The notes beneath the pieces were generated by a model that was not told the origin of the DNA, did not search any database, and was given only the letters and a program-made list of their open reading frames with translations. Positions 1 to 8,183 of a stretch of DNA of 49,357 nucleotides are shown here, piece by piece (position 1 is the stretch's first letter; each line of letters starts with the position of its first letter). This DNA is from Candidatus Methanoflorens crillii (lineage in GTDB: Archaea > Halobacteriota > Bog-38 > Methanoflorentales > Methanoflorentaceae). The position numbers and the translations under genes were made by a program. The stretch is from assembly GCA_003162175.1 (NCBI GenBank), contig PMMR01000049.1, positions 7,151 through 56,507 of the forward strand, written 5' to 3'.

Positions 1-134
1 CGGTGGTGAGTGTGACGCCGACGGCCAATCAAACGGGAGGCGGCGGCGATCCCACACTCGTTGGTGCAGCGATAATCGGCATTATTGCGGTTGGGCTTAT
101 GGTTGGCTTCTATTACACGACAAGGAGAATGTGA
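1..134 (+). CDS. C-terminal end of a membrane-anchored surface protein (partial)
   Basis: This reading frame is open from the window edge to a TGA at 132-134, giving about 43 residues. It reads as a Thr/Gly-rich stretch (VTPTANQTGGGG), then a hydrophobic span of about 20 residues (roughly LVGAAIIGIIAVGLMVGFYY) and a short basic tail, TTRRM. This is the usual end of an exported archaeal protein anchored by a C-terminal transmembrane helix. The body lies outside the window, so its function cannot be stated. Its stop overlaps the GTG start of the next gene, so the two are probably co-translated. Confidence 0.7.
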   Translation, partial: VVSVTPTANQTGGGGDPTLVGAAIIGIIAVGLMVGFYYTTRRM

Positions 135-526
135 CCACGCAGCGCGGACAAAACAAATACGTCGAAGTCAACAAAGGCGACGTCTACAACCGAATTCTTG
201 AGTTAGATATTCGAAAAATGGAAAAACGCCACGAACGCCACATATGGCATGTAAAATCCATGTGGGGTGGGGTGGCAGGGATTCTTCTCGCTGTTTATGT
301 CGTGCTCACGTCACAATACTTGTACGGCAACGCCGTTCTCGTGCGAGGCGACAACTATGTTCTAGCCGGCGGAACCATTCTTATTTCGATCGCCCTGTGC
401 TACGGGCTCATGTGGATTGGTGTAATACGCGAATATAAGAAATTCGAAGCTGTGATCAACGAAAAAATAAGGTACTACGAAAGCTTAATAAATGCGCCGC
501 TAAGCGCGCAGCTCTCTAGAGACTAG
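131..526 (+). CDS. Small two-helix membrane protein, unknown function
   Basis: The protein has 131 residues. The first 45 are charged and soluble. Two hydrophobic segments follow, at about 46-66 and 76-99, and a charged C-terminus. The GTG start is favoured because AGGAG at 124-128 precedes it and because it overlaps the upstream stop codon (ATGTGA), which suggests translational coupling to the surface protein. I do not recognise a family. The stop at 524-526 overlaps the stop of the convergent gene on the other strand by three bases. Confidence 0.65.
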   Translation: MTTQRGQNKYVEVNKGDVYNRILELDIRKMEKRHERHIWHVKSMWGGVAGILLAVYVVLTSQYLYGNAVLVRGDNYVLAGGTILISIALCYGLMWIGVIREYKKFEAVINEKIRYYESLINAPLSAQLSRD

Positions 527-795
527 TACCGCTTTTTGTATTCCCGCGGATCTTGGTCTTCGAAGGTGAGATCTTTATAGTCTAGCTCATTACGATCTTT
601 TCTTTGGTGGTCAGGGCTATATGCGATCAATGACGCCCCTCGGATCAAGACGATTCCAACGAGGATGAGCACGAGTGCAAACAGAACGATAGCGGGAAGG
701 TTCAGGGTGGTAAGGAGAAGCCCAATGATCCCTAATTGTGACAAGAGAACGAACGCGCCGGCGATTATCAGCAGTGCTCCGAAGAGATACACCAA
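523..795 (-). CDS. Small membrane protein, unknown function
   Basis: This 90-residue protein has two hydrophobic helices at about 4-29 and 33-53, joined by a very short turn. A charged cytoplasmic-type tail rich in Asp, Lys and Arg follows. It is the last of three minus-strand genes spaced 8 and 10 bases apart (1299 to 523), so it is probably the distal member of an operon. I recognise no family. The hydrophobic hairpin is clear from the sequence; any function would be a guess. Confidence 0.6.
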   Translation of the reverse strand: MVYLFGALLIIAGAFVLLSQLGIIGLLLTTLNLPAIVLFALVLILVGIVLIRGASLIAYSPDHQRKDRNELDYKDLTFEDQDPREYKKRY

Positions 796-803
796 AAAAG
801 CGC

Positions 804-1061
804 CTAGTCTCGTGAGACGTCCTCCTCCTGTGTTCCAGCCGCGACTTTCCCCATCAATTCGACAACTTCTTTGAAGCTTCTTACTTTTATTGGACCGTAG
901 ACCTTGTCCAACACTAGGGAGTGGGCGTTTCTCCCAACGGCAACGGCGGGCTTACCCCGGTTGCGTAGTTCAATCGTGAGTCCCTCGTCATCGAGGGCGC
1001 GGGCGGCAACCCCGAACGTCTTCAGCGCGGAAAGTGCATTGCCAATCATTTTATCGCTCAC
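804..1061 (-). CDS. Small conserved-looking protein, unknown function
   Basis: The product is 85 residues, soluble, with no transmembrane segment or signal. It begins MSDKMIGNALSALKTFG and alternates amphipathic helices with short beta-like segments (ELRNRGKPAVAVGRNAH). It sits 10 bases after the gene ending at 1072 and 8 bases before the membrane protein at 795, so the three probably form one transcript. I do not recognise the family. The tight spacing and the normal codon pattern support a real gene. Confidence 0.6.
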   Translation of the reverse strand: MSDKMIGNALSALKTFGVAARALDDEGLTIELRNRGKPAVAVGRNAHSLVLDKVYGPIKVRSFKEVVELMGKVAAGTQEEDVSRD

Positions 1062-1071
1062 ATCGGCGTGC

Positions 1072-1299
1072 TTACGACATCAGATCCCGAAACTGTTGGA
1101 CCAGCTGGCCAAGCCTTTCGGGTTCAACTATATCGACGGAAACAGTGGTTCCTTCGTCTTCAACTTTGATCTCAATAGCAGGATCGTTGTGCACCTTCAG
1201 CAAAAGTTTCGTGTCGTTCTGATAAATAATTTGAAGGTAGTCTTTGCTTGATCGCACAATCTCGCGTATTCGCTCCGAGTCCATAAGTCCATTTGGCAT
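1072..1299 (-). CDS. Small protein, unknown function; first gene of a three-gene operon
   Basis: The protein has 75 residues. It has a basic N-terminal helix, a beta-rich middle (LLLKVHNDPAIEIKVEDEG) and a C-terminal helix. The start at 1299 is preceded on the minus strand by GGTGA at 1306-1310. A TATA-like stretch at about 1333-1342 (minus strand) would place transcription about 13 bases before the start. A later ATG at 1284 is an alternative. No known family is evident. Confidence 0.55.
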   Translation of the reverse strand: MPNGLMDSERIREIVRSSKDYLQIIYQNDTKLLLKVHNDPAIEIKVEDEGTTVSVDIVEPERLGQLVQQFRDLMS

Positions 1300-1365
1300 A
1301 TAATGTCACCATTTTTATATCAATTCAAGTAGATATAAGCTATACCCGTGCGTTAAAAAGCTTGC
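1300..1365. promoter_or_regulatory. Divergent promoter region
   Basis: These 66 bases separate two divergent genes and are rich in A+T. GATATAAGCTATA at about 1333-1345 can serve as a TATA element on both strands, and ATATAAAAA occurs on the minus strand at about 1313-1320. For the plus strand, a start about 25 bases downstream falls at about 1362. That makes the GTG at 1366 nearly leaderless. No operator was recognised. Confidence 0.4.
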
Positions 1366-2391
1366 GTGCCTATTTCCCACAGAAACGACACGATGTCTGC
1401 GAGTCTATTTCAATTCTACCGGACGTTCGTCCCGACGCTGCGCGGGCTGAATGACCCCGTTGTGTTATCCTTCGATAACACGACCTTTGCCAAGGCGTAC
1501 GCGACAGATCCCGCGATCATCCCACACCATTTCATTCACAGCGGCAACTTTTTCTCGCCCCCATATTCGAAAAAGCCCGAACTGCGAACGAAAGAAAGGA
1601 TTCTGTCACTGCAGGAAAAGTTGGTGAACCACAGGACCGACGGTTTGATGACACTCAACGTTCCGGTCAACGGTGATTTTAAGACGCCCTACTGGAAGCA
1701 CGTCAAAGCAGATCGTTTGAAGGCGCTCGAAACGAGCCTAAAAGCCGCTTTGTGGGCCAATGAGAACGCTGAACGACCTGATTTGTTGTACGCTGGCTTT
1801 GAGGTAGGGACGTTCCGCGATGCTCGGTACATATTCGAGAGAGCGTTAAATGCCGGTTTGACGAAGCTCTCCGCGGGATTTGGCCTGTTTTCCCGCCTCG
1901 CGAAATTCCGCTCCGAAGATCGCGTGAAGCAGTTTGAGGTGCTCGCCGCATACAATCAGCTCTTAGGCGAGTTTGGAGACGCGCTGTTTCACGCCTCGGG
2001 AGGCAGCTCATTGAACGCCCTCGAGCTTCTCGCATACGCTAACGTTACGTCAGCAGACGGCTCGAGTGCCGTTATCGCAGGACTCGCGTATGGCTCTGTC
2101 TTAACAGCTTCGGGCAGGCTTGTGCGGGCAGACAAACTCGGCGAATGGACATGCAACTGCGAATTTTGCTCCGACAAGAGTCCTCTTGACGCGCTCAACG
2201 AGCTCAAGCGCTCTCCTGAGGCGCGCGTAAGACACAACGTTCACATAATGCGCCTTTCAGAAGCGCGTATAAACGACGCCCTTGAGAACAATACGATTGC
2301 AGAGCTCACCGAACAGCGGCTTGTTGAGTATGACAAGCAAGAACTTTGGAGATGCTATGCCATCGTGAGCGAAAAACTGCCGCGGGAGTAG
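1366..2391 (+). CDS. tRNA-guanine transglycosylase-like protein
   Basis: The 341-residue protein looks like a compact member of the tRNA-guanine transglycosylase (TGT) superfamily. It keeps a zinc-site pattern in its C-terminal third, CNCEFC followed about 22 residues later by H (CxCxxC...H). Before that comes a TGT-like segment, HASGGSSLNALELLAY, and then SADGSS, whose Asp may be the nucleophile. It lacks a PUA domain, so it is not a full-length archaeal TgtA. The substrate is not known: tRNA, free base or another nucleic acid are all possible. The start may be GTG 1366 or ATG 1393; neither has a good ribosome binding site, which suits a nearly leaderless mRNA. A HAD phosphatase follows four bases later. 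Confidence 0.6.
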   Translation: MPISHRNDTMSASLFQFYRTFVPTLRGLNDPVVLSFDNTTFAKAYATDPAIIPHHFIHSGNFFSPPYSKKPELRTKERILSLQEKLVNHRTDGLMTLNVPVNGDFKTPYWKHVKADRLKALETSLKAALWANENAERPDLLYAGFEVGTFRDARYIFERALNAGLTKLSAGFGLFSRLAKFRSEDRVKQFEVLAAYNQLLGEFGDALFHASGGSSLNALELLAYANVTSADGSSAVIAGLAYGSVLTASGRLVRADKLGEWTCNCEFCSDKSPLDALNELKRSPEARVRHNVHIMRLSEARINDALENNTIAELTEQRLVEYDKQELWRCYAIVSEKLPRE

Positions 2392-2395
2392 GGAC

Positions 2396-3046
2396 GTGCT
2401 TAAAGCAGTGATGTTCGACTGGGATGGGACACTCTACAATTCGGTCATTCCCACCTACAAGAGCTATCTAGTCGTCATGGACGCCTTCGGCCTGCCTCAG
2501 GTAAGCCTCGAAGAGTTCCGCCAAGACAGTCGTCCCAACTATCACGATTACTACTTGTACTTAGGGATACGCGAAGACGACTGGGCAACCGCAGATGCAG
2601 CGTGGATGGACTGCTACGCGCGACATAACAAAGGGTGTGCACTGTTCGACGGCACTGCCGAGGCGCTACTTGAACTGAAGAAGATGCATTTGAAGCTGGG
2701 CCTCGTATCTGGCGGGTCTCGAGAGCGCGTGACGAGCGAGGTCAGTGAACAAGGAATCGAGGCGTACTTCGATACCATGTTGTTTGGCGACGATGTCGGA
2801 TTTGAGCACGGGAAGCCAGCGCCGGAAACCTTGCTTATGGCAATAGAACAAGCGCGTGTCGTCGCCTCGGAGGTACTCTACGTGGGCGACATGGTCGAAG
2901 ATATCCTTATGGGAAAAAAAGCGGGGACAAAAACGGCCGCAGTGCTCTGCGGCTTTGCCACGCGTCAGTTGCTGATCCGCGCCCAGCCCGATTTCGTGCT
3001 GCGCGACGTAAGCACCTTGCCCGATGCCATTAAAAAGGAAGTTTGA
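2396..3046 (+). CDS. HAD-superfamily phosphatase (phosphoglycolate phosphatase-like)
   Basis: This 216-residue protein has the HAD motifs in order: DWDGTL with nucleophile Asp8 and acid Asp10, VSGGS for motif II, Lys in GKPAPE for motif III, and VGDMVEDILMGKKAG for motif IV. A helical cap lies between motifs I and II, as in the subfamily with phosphoglycolate phosphatases. The GTG start follows GGGAGTAGGG. It is four bases from the TGT-like gene, so they are co-transcribed and may act on related substrates. The substrate cannot be read from the sequence. Confidence 0.8.
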   Translation: MLKAVMFDWDGTLYNSVIPTYKSYLVVMDAFGLPQVSLEEFRQDSRPNYHDYYLYLGIREDDWATADAAWMDCYARHNKGCALFDGTAEALLELKKMHLKLGLVSGGSRERVTSEVSEQGIEAYFDTMLFGDDVGFEHGKPAPETLLMAIEQARVVASEVLYVGDMVEDILMGKKAGTKTAAVLCGFATRQLLIRAQPDFVLRDVSTLPDAIKKEV

Positions 3047-3063
3047 AGAGGGGGAACCCCCTT
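3047..3063. terminator. Possible hairpin between convergent genes
   Basis: A short G5-AA-C5 inverted repeat lies exactly in the 16-base gap between the HAD gene and the convergent hsp20. Its two-base loop is tight and there is no T-run on either side, so it is weak evidence for a bidirectional terminator. Confidence 0.3.
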
Positions 3064-3551
3064 CATTCGACGCTAATGTGCGACTTCTCTTCTTCAGGTT
3101 GGACGCGTTTCAGCCTCACCTCAAGAACGCCATTTCGGTAGGTTGCCTTCGCGCTGTGTGGGTCAACCTTGACAGGCAGTTCAACGCTTTCAGAGTATTT
3201 TTTAAACTCGTTTTGGGCTTTGATATCGAGTCTGCTCTCTGTGGTGTCGAGCTGCACATCCGTTCGATCCACGCCGGGCATCTCGGCAATAACGTGAACT
3301 TCGTCCGTCGTCTCCATGACGTCAATCAGGGGCTTTCGCTCGTCCTCCATCTTGACGCTCCTGCCTAAGGGCTGGACATTCCCGAATTCTCGCACTTCTG
3401 GCGCTTCGCCCGGGTGCTGCGTCATTGAGAACCCGTAAATGAAGGGTTTCGGTTGCCCCCCTTCCTGCAGGTCTCGCAACATCTGATCCATCAGCTCATC
3501 GAATCCTTCACCGAAAAAGTCATCGAAAAAACTCCCTCGTTTTTTCGCCAT
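3063..3551 (-). CDS. hsp20: Small heat shock protein, Hsp20/alpha-crystallin family
   Basis: The 162-residue product is an ATP-independent chaperone that holds unfolding proteins. The N-terminal region (1-70) is Phe- and Gly-rich. The alpha-crystallin domain spans about 72-152 and includes the diagnostic NGVLEVRLKR near its end. A terminal ISV can serve as the I-x-I/V anchor that drives oligomer assembly. It is the last gene of an hsr1-cdc48-hsp20 cluster, 50 bases after cdc48. The same order is known from Archaeoglobus fulgidus, where it is one heat-shock operon. Confidence 0.93.
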   Translation of the reverse strand: MAKKRGSFFDDFFGEGFDELMDQMLRDLQEGGQPKPFIYGFSMTQHPGEAPEVREFGNVQPLGRSVKMEDERKPLIDVMETTDEVHVIAEMPGVDRTDVQLDTTESRLDIKAQNEFKKYSESVELPVKVDPHSAKATYRNGVLEVRLKRVQPEEEKSHISVE

Positions 3552-3601
3552 TTTTACGCCTCCTTCTCTTTCTTCACGCCGTTAATTCTATGTCTAGCAT
3601 C

Positions 3602-5842
3602 TCACGCATAACCTGCAAATTCAGGCTTTGCGGCCTGCTCCTTCGGCTCTTCTTCGGTAACAGAGAACTTTGCAAACTCCGTTGCGATCCTCTCGTACTG
3701 GTGAAGCATGTCGCGAGACGCCGTTGGCTTGACCCGATTGATAGCAGCGTACAGATGCGCTTTCGAAATCCGTATCGTCGCCGCCCCTTCTTTAACCTGC
3801 TCGGACGTCATGTCGTCTCGGATGAAGCCTCGAAGAGCGAGCATCGCGCCTTCTCTGCAAATTGCTTCGATATCGGCCCCGACGTATCCATCGGTCTCTT
3901 TGGCGAGCTGCTCGATGTCGACGTCGTCTGCCAGCGGCTTTCCGCGCAGGTGGATTGCAAATATCTGCGCGCGACTCGACACGTTTGGTGGCGGTATGTA
4001 CACGAGCCTGTCAAGTCGTCCGGGCCGTAGGAGCGCCATATCAACCATATCGGGCCGATTCGTTGCGCCGATCACCACCACGTCCTTTAGCTCCTCTAAG
4101 CCATCGAGCTCGGTCAGCAGTTGGCTCACTACGCGTTCCGTCACGTGCGAGTCTGAACTCGCCCCTCGGGTCGGTGCTACCGCGTCAAGCTCATCGAACA
4201 GGATGATGGTCGGTGAGACTTGCTTGGCGCGTCGAAACGTCTCGCGCACGCCTTTTTCCGACTCGCCCACCCACTTGCTCAACAGTTCGGGCCCTTTTAT
4301 GCTAATAAAGTTGGCTTCGCTTTCCGTCGCGACCGCCTTGGCTAGGAGCGTCTTTCCCGTCCCCGGTGGGCCGAAGAGCAAGACGCCTTTTGGCGGCTTC
4401 GTGTTGATCGTGCTAAACGCGTCAGCGAATTTTATTGGCCACTCCACGGCCTCTATCAGCTCTTGTTTGGGCGCTTCAAGCCCCCCGACGTCTTGCCATT
4501 TCACGTTCGGCGCCTCAACAAACACCTCGCGCATCGCTGATGGCTCGATGTTCTTCTGGACGTTCGTGAAGTCTTCCGCGGTGACCTGGAGCTTATCGAG
4601 CACATCTTGTGAGATCTCTTGTTCAAGGTCAATCTCGGGAAGGATCTTTCGAAGTGCGTGCATCGCCGCTTCTTTTGATAGGGCGGCGAGGTCAGCACCG
4701 ACGAAGCCGTGCGTCGTACGGGCAAGGTCCTCCAGGCGCACGTCGCCGGCGATGGGCATGCCCCTGGTGTGCACCTGTAATATTTGAAGACGACCAGCCG
4801 CATCGGGCACTCCAATTTCGATCTCTCTGTCAAATCGACCGGGCCTCCGCAGCGCGGGATCGATTCCTTCAGGACGATTGGTAGCGGCGATCACCACGAC
4901 CTCTCCGCGCGCCTCGAGGCCGTCCATTAGCGCGAGCAGCTGGGCGACGACGCGCCGCTCCACCTCCCCCGTGACTTCGCTCCGCTTGGGCGCGATCGCG
5001 TCGATCTCGTCTATAAAAATGATCGCGGGAGTATTGTCTGACGCTTCCTTAAACAGCTCCCGGAGGTGTTGTTCGCTCTCACCGTAAAACTTGCTCATTA
5101 TCTCCGGGCCGCTGATGTTGATGAAGTATGCGTCCGTCTCATTCGCGACGGCTTTCGCGATGAGTGTCTTTCCCGTGCCCGGTGGGCCATAGAGCAAGAC
5201 GCCTTTTGGCGGGTCGATGCCGAGCTTTTGGAATAGCTCGGGGTGCCGCAGCGGCAACTCAATCATTTCTCGAACCAAGGCGAGCTCTCGTTGGAGGCCG
5301 CCGATATCCTCGTAGGTGACGTGAGAAATCGAACGTTCCGCTGCCACCGTCGGCTTTTCTTTAAGCGTTATTTGCGTGCTCTTCCCAGCGATAACGATGC
5401 CTGCTGGCTGGGTGGCGGTGATCACAAAAGTTATCGGATTGCCCAGCATTTCGACCCGGAGCGTCTCGCCCTTCTGCACTGGACGCCCCTCGAGGAATCG
5501 CATGAGATAGTCTTCCCCACCGACGATACGCACCGGCTGGGTGGGGGCCAGCGTGATCTTGACGGCCGGATTCGATTTTGCCTTGCTAATGACGACCTTG
5601 TCGTCGATGCCCACGTGTGCGTTACCGCGAATGTTACCATCGATTCTGATTATGCCGAGGCCGCGGTCTTCTGGGTATGCCGGCCACACCACTGCGGCCG
5701 CTCTGTTGCGGCCCATTATCTCGATGATGTCGCCACTTACGAGCCCGAGTTGTCGCATGGTATCCATGTCGATTCGGGCGATACCTCTTCCCGCGTCGCG
5801 ATGATACGCCTCGACGACTTTAAGCGTTACTTCTTCTACCAT
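3602..5842 (-). CDS. cdc48: CDC48/VAT AAA+ ATPase
   Basis: This 746-residue protein is the archaeal p97/VAT homologue, a hexameric unfoldase that feeds or remodels proteins for the proteasome. The N-domain covers 1-185 (double-psi barrel plus the following subdomain). The D1 ATPase has Walker A GPPGTGKT at 219-226 and Walker [15 protein letters not shown]. The D2 ATPase has a second GPPGTGKT near 491-498 and [14 protein letters not shown]. Each has the second-region-of-homology ATNRP element. The C-terminal tail ends in FAGYA, resembling the aromatic C-terminal motif used for docking to the 20S proteasome. It lies between the ArsR-type regulator and hsp20. Confidence 0.96.
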   Translation of the reverse strand: MVEEVTLKVVEAYHRDAGRGIARIDMDTMRQLGLVSGDIIEIMGRNRAAAVVWPAYPEDRGLGIIRIDGNIRGNAHVGIDDKVVISKAKSNPAVKITLAPTQPVRIVGGEDYLMRFLEGRPVQKGETLRVEMLGNPITFVITATQPAGIVIAGKSTQITLKEKPTVAAERSISHVTYEDIGGLQRELALVREMIELPLRHPELFQKLGIDPPKGVLLYGPPGTGKTLIAKAVANETDAYFINISGPEIMSKFYGESEQHLRELFKEASDNTPAIIFIDEIDAIAPKRSEVTGEVERRVVAQLLALMDGLEARGEVVVIAATNRPEGIDPALRRPGRFDREIEIGVPDAAGRLQILQVHTRGMPIAGDVRLEDLARTTHGFVGADLAALSKEAAMHALRKILPEIDLEQEISQDVLDKLQVTAEDFTNVQKNIEPSAMREVFVEAPNVKWQDVGGLEAPKQELIEAVEWPIKFADAFSTINTKPPKGVLLFGPPGTGKTLLAKAVATESEANFISIKGPELLSKWVGESEKGVRETFRRAKQVSPTIILFDELDAVAPTRGASSDSHVTERVVSQLLTELDGLEELKDVVVIGATNRPDMVDMALLRPGRLDRLVYIPPPNVSSRAQIFAIHLRGKPLADDVDIEQLAKETDGYVGADIEAICREGAMLALRGFIRDDMTSEQVKEGAATIRISKAHLYAAINRVKPTASRDMLHQYERIATEFAKFSVTEEEPKEQAAKPEFAGYA

Positions 5843-5893
5843 TTTTCAATGTCTCCTATTTCGTGTGTGTGATGCGTTGATGAGCTTATCTCC

Positions 5894-6547
5894 CTACCTT
5901 GCTAGCCAGTACGTCTTTGCATCGATTCTTCTGATTTTCTCTCGTTTTTCGAGGTCGCGAAGGCGCTCTGACAATATCTGGGCGGGTATCGCGAGCCCTG
6001 CTGATAGCTGCTGGGCGGTCTTTGGCCCGGTAAGCAGCAGCGAAAGGATGTCATATTCAATGAAGTCGTGCGATATTCCGTCGATTTTCCGCGCGCCACG
6101 TTCCATCACTTCATTCATCAACTCTTGTACCCTTTGCTGGGCCCCCATCAGTTCGCGGTTTGCCCTTCTAAGGCTATCGAGTGTCTCAGCTACGTCGCCT
6201 AGACTGCGCGTCTTAAGTTGTATCTCGCCTATCGGAGTTGAGACCTCAATAACGCTTTGTTCCCTCTGTCCAGGGTTCGCAGTCTCAACGCCATAGCTGA
6301 ACGGAGAGATTTGAATCTCAAGCAGCACGTTATCGGCGATGTGGAAGTACTTCCGCCTTCGCTCGTCGACAATGAACGCGATGATGCCCGCCTGCTCGAG
6401 CATGCTCAGGTGGCTGATCACGGCCTTGGGCGCCACGTGAAGTCTTTCCGAGATCTCGGTCACGTAAAAAGGCCGCAGCGAAAGGAGTTTCAAAATATTG
6501 CGGCGATTTTCATTGCCGAGAATGTCAAGGAGGGCTGCTTCGTCCAT
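5894..6547 (-). CDS. hsr1: ArsR-type heat shock regulator, HSR1-like
   Basis: The 217-residue protein has an N-terminal winged helix (about 5-70) with a recognition region near HVAPKAVISHLSMLEQAGI. A middle section follows (about 115-160) with a likely coiled coil and then a second predicted winged-helix-like C-terminus (LSLLLTGPKTAQQLSAGLAI). It is the first gene of hsr1-cdc48-hsp20, the order known in Archaeoglobus fulgidus, where HSR1 represses its own heat-shock operon. Pyrococcus Phr is a comparable regulator of hsp20 and an AAA+ ATPase. A perfect CTAAC-N5-GTTAG repeat stands upstream of its start. The identification rests on gene order and the operator as well as the domain. Confidence 0.85.
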   Translation of the reverse strand: MDEAALLDILGNENRRNILKLLSLRPFYVTEISERLHVAPKAVISHLSMLEQAGIIAFIVDERRRKYFHIADNVLLEIQISPFSYGVETANPGQREQSVIEVSTPIGEIQLKTRSLGDVAETLDSLRRANRELMGAQQRVQELMNEVMERGARKIDGISHDFIEYDILSLLLTGPKTAQQLSAGLAIPAQILSERLRDLEKREKIRRIDAKTYWLAR

Positions 6548-6588
6548 TGCTCTTTCTTAGCGTGTCACGGTCGCAATGGATCGTAACA

Positions 6589-6603
6589 CTAACTTATAGT
6601 TAG
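6589..6603 (-). promoter_or_regulatory. Predicted HSR1 operator, CTAAC-N5-GTTAG
   Basis: CTAACTTATAGTTAG is a perfect inverted repeat 42 bases upstream of the hsr1 start. It matches the site I recall for A. fulgidus HSR1. On the minus strand the TATA element CTTTTATATAG at about 6612-6622 would start transcription near 6591, so the operator covers the transcription start. A repressor bound there would block the promoter. A further GTTAG half-site lies at 6622-6626, on the upstream edge of the TATA element. Confidence 0.75.
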
Positions 6604-7115
6604 TTTCAATTCTATATAAAAGTTAGTCAATCAGGCACTGGTGAAACAACGGTGAAATATGTTAGAAAACTGTTGAAAACACGGTTGTTGAACCAGAGAA
6701 GAAAAGTCCGAAGTCTGTAGAAAAAGTCGAGCATGTTGAGGACTCATTCTATAAAGTCTCCAATCAATAGAAGCTCCTGAACATGAGCAGCCGCCATCTT
6801 TCTCGTAACACTTTCCCCAAACATGCTCTTTGCGCACAGGACGTCGGAGCCAAGCTTCGGAAACAAAGGGGAGCTTCCGTTGTAGCTTTTGCTCCACGCC
6901 TAAATCTTCGTGCGCCTCCTCGTCAATGAATGCCGTACCTCAAGCTTGACTTTTCAAACAGGTGACAAAACTCGAGCGTCAACGTGTTGACAACTGGTGC
7001 GGCCCGCGACTTCAGATCACGGAACAGCGCCTCGTGGAAGATCACAACGCATTTATATGCAAATTGACGTTCATTATTGGGTGCACTATCTAGATTCAGA
7101 ACCTCGAAGCCGGGC
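6604..7115. other. Long intergenic region, possibly with a decayed gene
   Basis: Beyond the hsr1 promoter and the TATA element (TTTATATGC, about 7051-7059) of the next gene, no convincing gene is visible. A plus-strand reading from GTG 6652 begins VKYVRKLLKTRLLNQRRK and hits a stop. The next frame continues with SVEKVEHVEDSFYKVSNQ before another stop. This may be an eroded gene with a frameshift, or chance. Confidence 0.3.
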
Positions 7116-8036
7116 ATGTCCAAGCAAAATGACGAACTGAAGCGCCGTGTTCATGAGATCTTCCAGCCCACCCCTGTAGGCGAGGCCCGCATCGTTGCGG
7201 CGCGTCGTCGGGATGTTTCCACAGCTACGCGCGTACGCTTCTTCTTGATAGCGTTGATCTGGCTGCTCGTAGGTGTCGTCATACTCGCCAGCTATAGCGA
7301 CGTATACCAACGATACCACTACCTCTTTAACGCAGTCTTTGCCTTTGCAATCGTGGTTTTTACCATCGAACTCCTGCTCCGTGTGTGGTCATGCACGGTG
7401 GACCCGCGGTTCAGGGGTCCGATCAAAGGCAGACTAAAATGCCTTTTTACAACATCCCTGCTCATAAATCTGCTTGTCATTGTGCCTTTTTATGCCAAGC
7501 CGTTCTTTCCAGGAGCGGACGTACTGGTAAACGCGGCGATAATTCTTATCATCCTCAAGCTGCTAACGTACTCTAGTGTATTCAAGTTCGTCACCGATAT
7601 TCTGAAAGCGAAAAAAAACGAGCTCGTTACTGCGCTGGCAATCGACCTGATCTTGCTGATAACGTTCTCTAGTTTGATGTTCATTATTGAGCATGGCTCA
7701 GACCCGCGCGATTTTTCAAGCATTCCTGCTGCCGGGTGGTGGGCGGCACAGACTCTGACTACCGTTGGTTACGGCGATCTCGTCCCTACGACACCGCTCG
7801 GACAATTCTTGGCAGTTATTGCAATGTTCTTAGGCATAGCCACTTTTGCCATTCCAATTGCCATTATCGGCGCCGGATTCACCGAGGCATTCGAAGCACG
7901 ACGGAGCGGACAAGGGCAGGCGCAGGCCGCCGACCCGTGTAAATTGCTGGGTAATTTGGCCGATCTCAAAGAGCAAGGAGTCATCACCGAGGAGGAGTTC
8001 GCGGCCAAGAAACAGGAGCTTCTGACCAGACTCTGA
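7116..8036 (+). CDS. Potassium channel with SHOCT tail
   Basis: The 306-residue protein is an integral membrane K+ channel. Six hydrophobic segments precede and follow a pore loop carrying the selectivity filter TTVGYGD near residues 215-221. The segment in the S4 position has few positive charges, so strong voltage sensing is doubtful. The C-terminus (about 272-306, LGNLADLKEQGVITEEEFAAKKQELL) is a SHOCT-type short helical domain, common at the ends of oligomeric membrane proteins. I chose ATG 7116 over the TTG at 7077 because the TATA element near 7055 puts the transcription start at about 7080. It stands alone. Confidence 0.88.
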   Translation: MSKQNDELKRRVHEIFQPTPVGEARIVAARRRDVSTATRVRFFLIALIWLLVGVVILASYSDVYQRYHYLFNAVFAFAIVVFTIELLLRVWSCTVDPRFRGPIKGRLKCLFTTSLLINLLVIVPFYAKPFFPGADVLVNAAIILIILKLLTYSSVFKFVTDILKAKKNELVTALAIDLILLITFSSLMFIIEHGSDPRDFSSIPAAGWWAAQTLTTVGYGDLVPTTPLGQFLAVIAMFLGIATFAIPIAIIGAGFTEAFEARRSGQGQAQAADPCKLLGNLADLKEQGVITEEEFAAKKQELLTRL

Positions 8037-8183
8037 CGCCATTTGTTCGGACAAGCGAAGCTTAGGGCGACACGCAGACGTTTTGATGTGTACGGCCCCC
8101 CGCAGTCCGTTCACCATAGCGAAATCAGGCGAGACCAATACGCTTTTCCCGTGCGGGCCGTATGCTTAGTGAGGAGTGAACCA

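Noticed and set aside
3708-4787. A 359-residue open frame on the plus strand
   Set aside because: It lies antisense to cdc48, whose full-length AAA+ domains are clear; the Ser/Arg-rich translation is a shadow.
6923-7123. A 66-residue minus-strand frame upstream of the K+ channel
   Set aside because: It runs through the channel promoter and has no family feature or ribosome binding site.
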